A stretch of 64,000 nucleotides of DNA, from NCBI RefSeq assembly GCF_001509485.1, contig NZ_LLZI01000112.1:124001-188000 (forward strand), given 5' to 3'. Positions within the stretch are counted from its first letter, which is position 1. Every line of letters begins with the position of its first letter. Positions 62,313 through 64,000 of the stretch are shown here, one piece after another. This stretch comes from Streptomyces sp. NRRL F-4489 (lineage in GTDB: Bacteria; Actinomycetota; Actinomycetes; Streptomycetales; Streptomycetaceae). The position numbers and the translations under genes are program-made. Below the pieces are notes generated by a model that worked only from the letters and a program-made list of their open reading frames with translations, was not told where the DNA came from and ran no database searches.

Positions 62313-64000
62313 TGCTCCACCCCGAACTCCTGCGCGCCGCCCGGACCGCCCGCGGCCCGCTGCTGGGCGCGACCGCCCTGCTGGCCGCCGTCACCGCCAC
62401 CCACCTGGCCCAGGCGGTGCTGCTGGCGCACGCCCTGGCCGCGCTCGCCCGCGGCGGCTCCCCGCACCTGGCGGCGCTGCTCGGCGCGGTGCTCGGCGCC
62501 GTCCTGCTGCGGGCGGTGCTGGTCCGCGGCCAGCGGGACCTCGCCGTCCGGGCCGGATCCCGGGTCCGCGTCGAACTGCGCGACGCCCTCCTGGAACGGC
62601 TCGGCCGCACCGGCGGCGCACCCGGCGGCCCGGACGCCGCGGCCCGGTCCGGGGCGGTGCGGGCCACCCTGGTCGACGGGGTGGAGGGCGTGGACGCGTA
62701 CGTCTCCCGCTATCTGCCGCAGGCCGCCGTGACCTGCGTGGTCCCGCTCGTCCTGCTGGCGGTGGTGACCGCCGCCGAACCGCGCGCCGGAGCGGTCCTG
62801 GCCCCGGCGCTGGTGCTGGCCGTGTTCGTACCCCGCTGGTGGGACCGGCTGCTGGCCCGCCGCGGGGCCCGGCACTGGGGCGCGTACGAGGCGCTGGCCG
62901 CCGACTATCTGGAGGCGCTGCAGGGCATGCCGGCGCTGCGGGCGGCCGGTGCGGTCGGCCGCACCCGCGCCCGGCTGGAGCGCGCCTCGGGAGAGCTGCA
63001 CCGGGCCACCGTCGCCAAACTGCGGGTCTCCCTGATCGACACCGGTCTGACCGACCTGGCCGTCCAGGGCGGTACGGTCGCCGCCACCCTGGTCGCCTGC
63101 TGGTCCGCGGCCTCCGGGCGGACCGCCGCGACCGGGACGTATCTGCTGCTGATGCTGGCGTCGGAGTGCTTCCGGCCGGTGCGCGACCTCTCCCGCGAGT
63201 GGCACGCCGGTTACCTCGGCGTCTCGGCGGCCGACGGCCTGGCCCGGCTGCGCACCGCCGAAGGCGGCGTCGCCGATACCGGCCGCCACCGGCCGCGGTG
63301 GGACACCGCCCCGGCGATCCGCTTCGACCACGTCACCTACCGCCACCCCGGGACGGCCCGGCCCGCCCTCGACGACGTCAGCTTCACCGCCGAGGCGGGC
63401 CGCACCACCGCGATCGTCGGCCCGTCCGGCGCCGGCAAGTCCACCCTGCTGGGCACCCTGCTGCGCCGGTTCGACCCCGACGCCGGCCGGGTGCTGCTCG
63501 ACGGCACCGACGCCCGCGACCTCGCGCTGGACGCGCTGCGCCAGGGCATCGCCGTGGTCTCCCAGGAGACGTACCTCTTCCACGGCACCGTCGCCGACAA
63601 CCTGCGGCTGGCCCGCCCCGGCGCCACCGACGCCGAACTCCGCGCCGCCGCCCGCACCGCCGGCGTCCACGAGGAGATCGCCCGCCTGCCGGGCGGCTAC
63701 GACAGCGTCATCGGCGAACGCGGCGCGACCCTCTCCGGCGGCCAGCGGCAGCGCCTGGCGCTGGCCCGCGCGCTGCTCGCCGACGCGCCCGTGCTCGTCC
63801 TGGACGAGGCCACCAGCGCCGTCGACGAGCGCCGCCAGGCCCGGATCGGCGCTGCCCTGGCGGCCGCCGCCCGCGGCCGCACCTGCCTGATCGTCGCCCA
63901 CCGGCTGTCGTCCGTCCGGCACGCCGACCGGATCGTGGTGCTGGACGGCGGCCGGGTCGAGGCCGTCGGCGACCACACCGCCCTGCTCGCGGCCGGCGGG
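62309..64000 (+). CDS. ABC exporter, fused permease and ATPase (3'-truncated by the window)
   Basis: An open frame of 564 codons without stop to the end of the window. The N-terminal about 300 residues contain six hydrophobic helices. The ATPase has Walker A GPSGAGKSTLL near residue 373, signature LSGGQRQRLALARALL near 474, and Walker B VLVLDEATSAVDE near 494. The sequence resembles CydCD-type exporters. Its ATG overlaps the sagB stop (ATGA). It probably exports the mature peptide. The end of the cluster lies outside the window. Confidence 0.85.
   Translation, partial: MMLHPELLRAARTARGPLLGATALLAAVTATHLAQAVLLAHALAALARGGSPHLAALLGAVLGAVLLRAVLVRGQRDLAVRAGSRVRVELRDALLERLGRTGGAPGGPDAAARSGAVRATLVDGVEGVDAYVSRYLPQAAVTCVVPLVLLAVVTAAEPRAGAVLAPALVLAVFVPRWWDRLLARRGARHWGAYEALAADYLEALQGMPALRAAGAVGRTRARLERASGELHRATVAKLRVSLIDTGLTDLAVQGGTVAATLVACWSAASGRTAATGTYLLLMLASECFRPVRDLSREWHAGYLGVSAADGLARLRTAEGGVADTGRHRPRWDTAPAIRFDHVTYRHPGTARPALDDVSFTAEAGRTTAIVGPSGAGKSTLLGTLLRRFDPDAGRVLLDGTDARDLALDALRQGIAVVSQETYLFHGTVADNLRLARPGATDAELRAAARTAGVHEEIARLPGGYDSVIGERGATLSGGQRQRLALARALLADAPVLVLDEATSAVDERRQARIGAALAAAARGRTCLIVAHRLSSVRHADRIVVLDGGRVEAVGDHTALLAAGG

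Overview
The window is very GC-rich with a strong actinobacterial codon bias. It carries a chaplin (a surface protein of aerial hyphae), tightly overlapping operons and many regulators, all of which point to Streptomyces or a close relative. No rRNA, tRNA, CRISPR array, transposase or integrase was seen.

Layout. 1-6.3 kb: a His/Asp/Gly-rich C-terminal fragment, small hypothetical proteins, a cytosolic periplasmic-binding-like protein, a UbiA prenyltransferase and a quinone oxidoreductase. 6.3-10.3 kb: a DUF2264 protein, a secreted HAD phosphatase and a LuxR-type regulator, followed by a 31-bp tandem repeat. 10.7-15 kb: ferredoxin plus cytochrome P450 divergent from a TetR gene that apparently starts at CTG, then an O-methyltransferase and a second oxidoreductase. 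15.2-17.1 kb: a secreted PIG-L deacetylase. 17.2-21.1 kb: a LodA/LodB quinoprotein oxidase operon with an unrecognised third gene. 21.4-22 kb: two overlapping zinc-ribbon proteins. 22-30 kb: the protocatechuate branch of the beta-ketoadipate pathway (pcaI-J-H-G-B-D-pobA), divergent from a tandem IclR regulator. 30-31.3 kb: a chaplin with a His-rich tail and a DUF488 protein with a zinc-ribbon tail. 31.6-38.2 kb: narGHJI respiratory nitrate reductase. 38.2-43.6 kb: a hydrolase/TetR pair with a 41-bp operator, an orphan ketosynthase, a B3/B4-domain protein and an exporter/XRE-cupin pair. 43.7-46.6 kb: a HbpS-like haem-binding protein divergent from a SenS/SenR-type two-component system. 46.7-51.6 kb: tautomerase, argG, a deaminase and the cyanate module cynS-cynT-cynR.

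51.7-64 kb is the most interesting part. A FecB/FecCD-type ABC importer (lipoprotein, two permeases, ATPase) runs straight into a thiazole/oxazole-modified peptide (TOMM/LAP) locus: a 45-residue precursor, an RRE/E1-like partner, a CocE/NonD hydrolase, a YcaO cyclodehydratase, a SagB-type dehydrogenase and an ABC exporter cut off by the window end. Two Zur-like palindromes flank the importer. One lies in the divergent promoter before it. The other lies between the -35 and -10 of a candidate promoter for the precursor. I infer a metal-repressed, probably zinc-repressed, ribosomal peptide system that may make and re-import a peptide metallophore. The precursor has no cysteine, so heterocyclisation would have to use Ser/Thr or the YcaO would do other chemistry.

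How the genes work together: PobA makes protocatechuate from 4-hydroxybenzoate, and PcaGH, PcaB, PcaD and PcaIJ take it towards beta-ketoadipyl-CoA, although pcaC and pcaF are missing here. LodB is expected to mature the tryptophylquinone of LodA. CynT recycles CO2 to the bicarbonate used by CynS. HbpS is expected to signal haem or redox state to SenS/SenR. Coordinates, motifs and palindromes were read directly from the sequence. Functions come from family knowledge, and the metallophore idea is inference.
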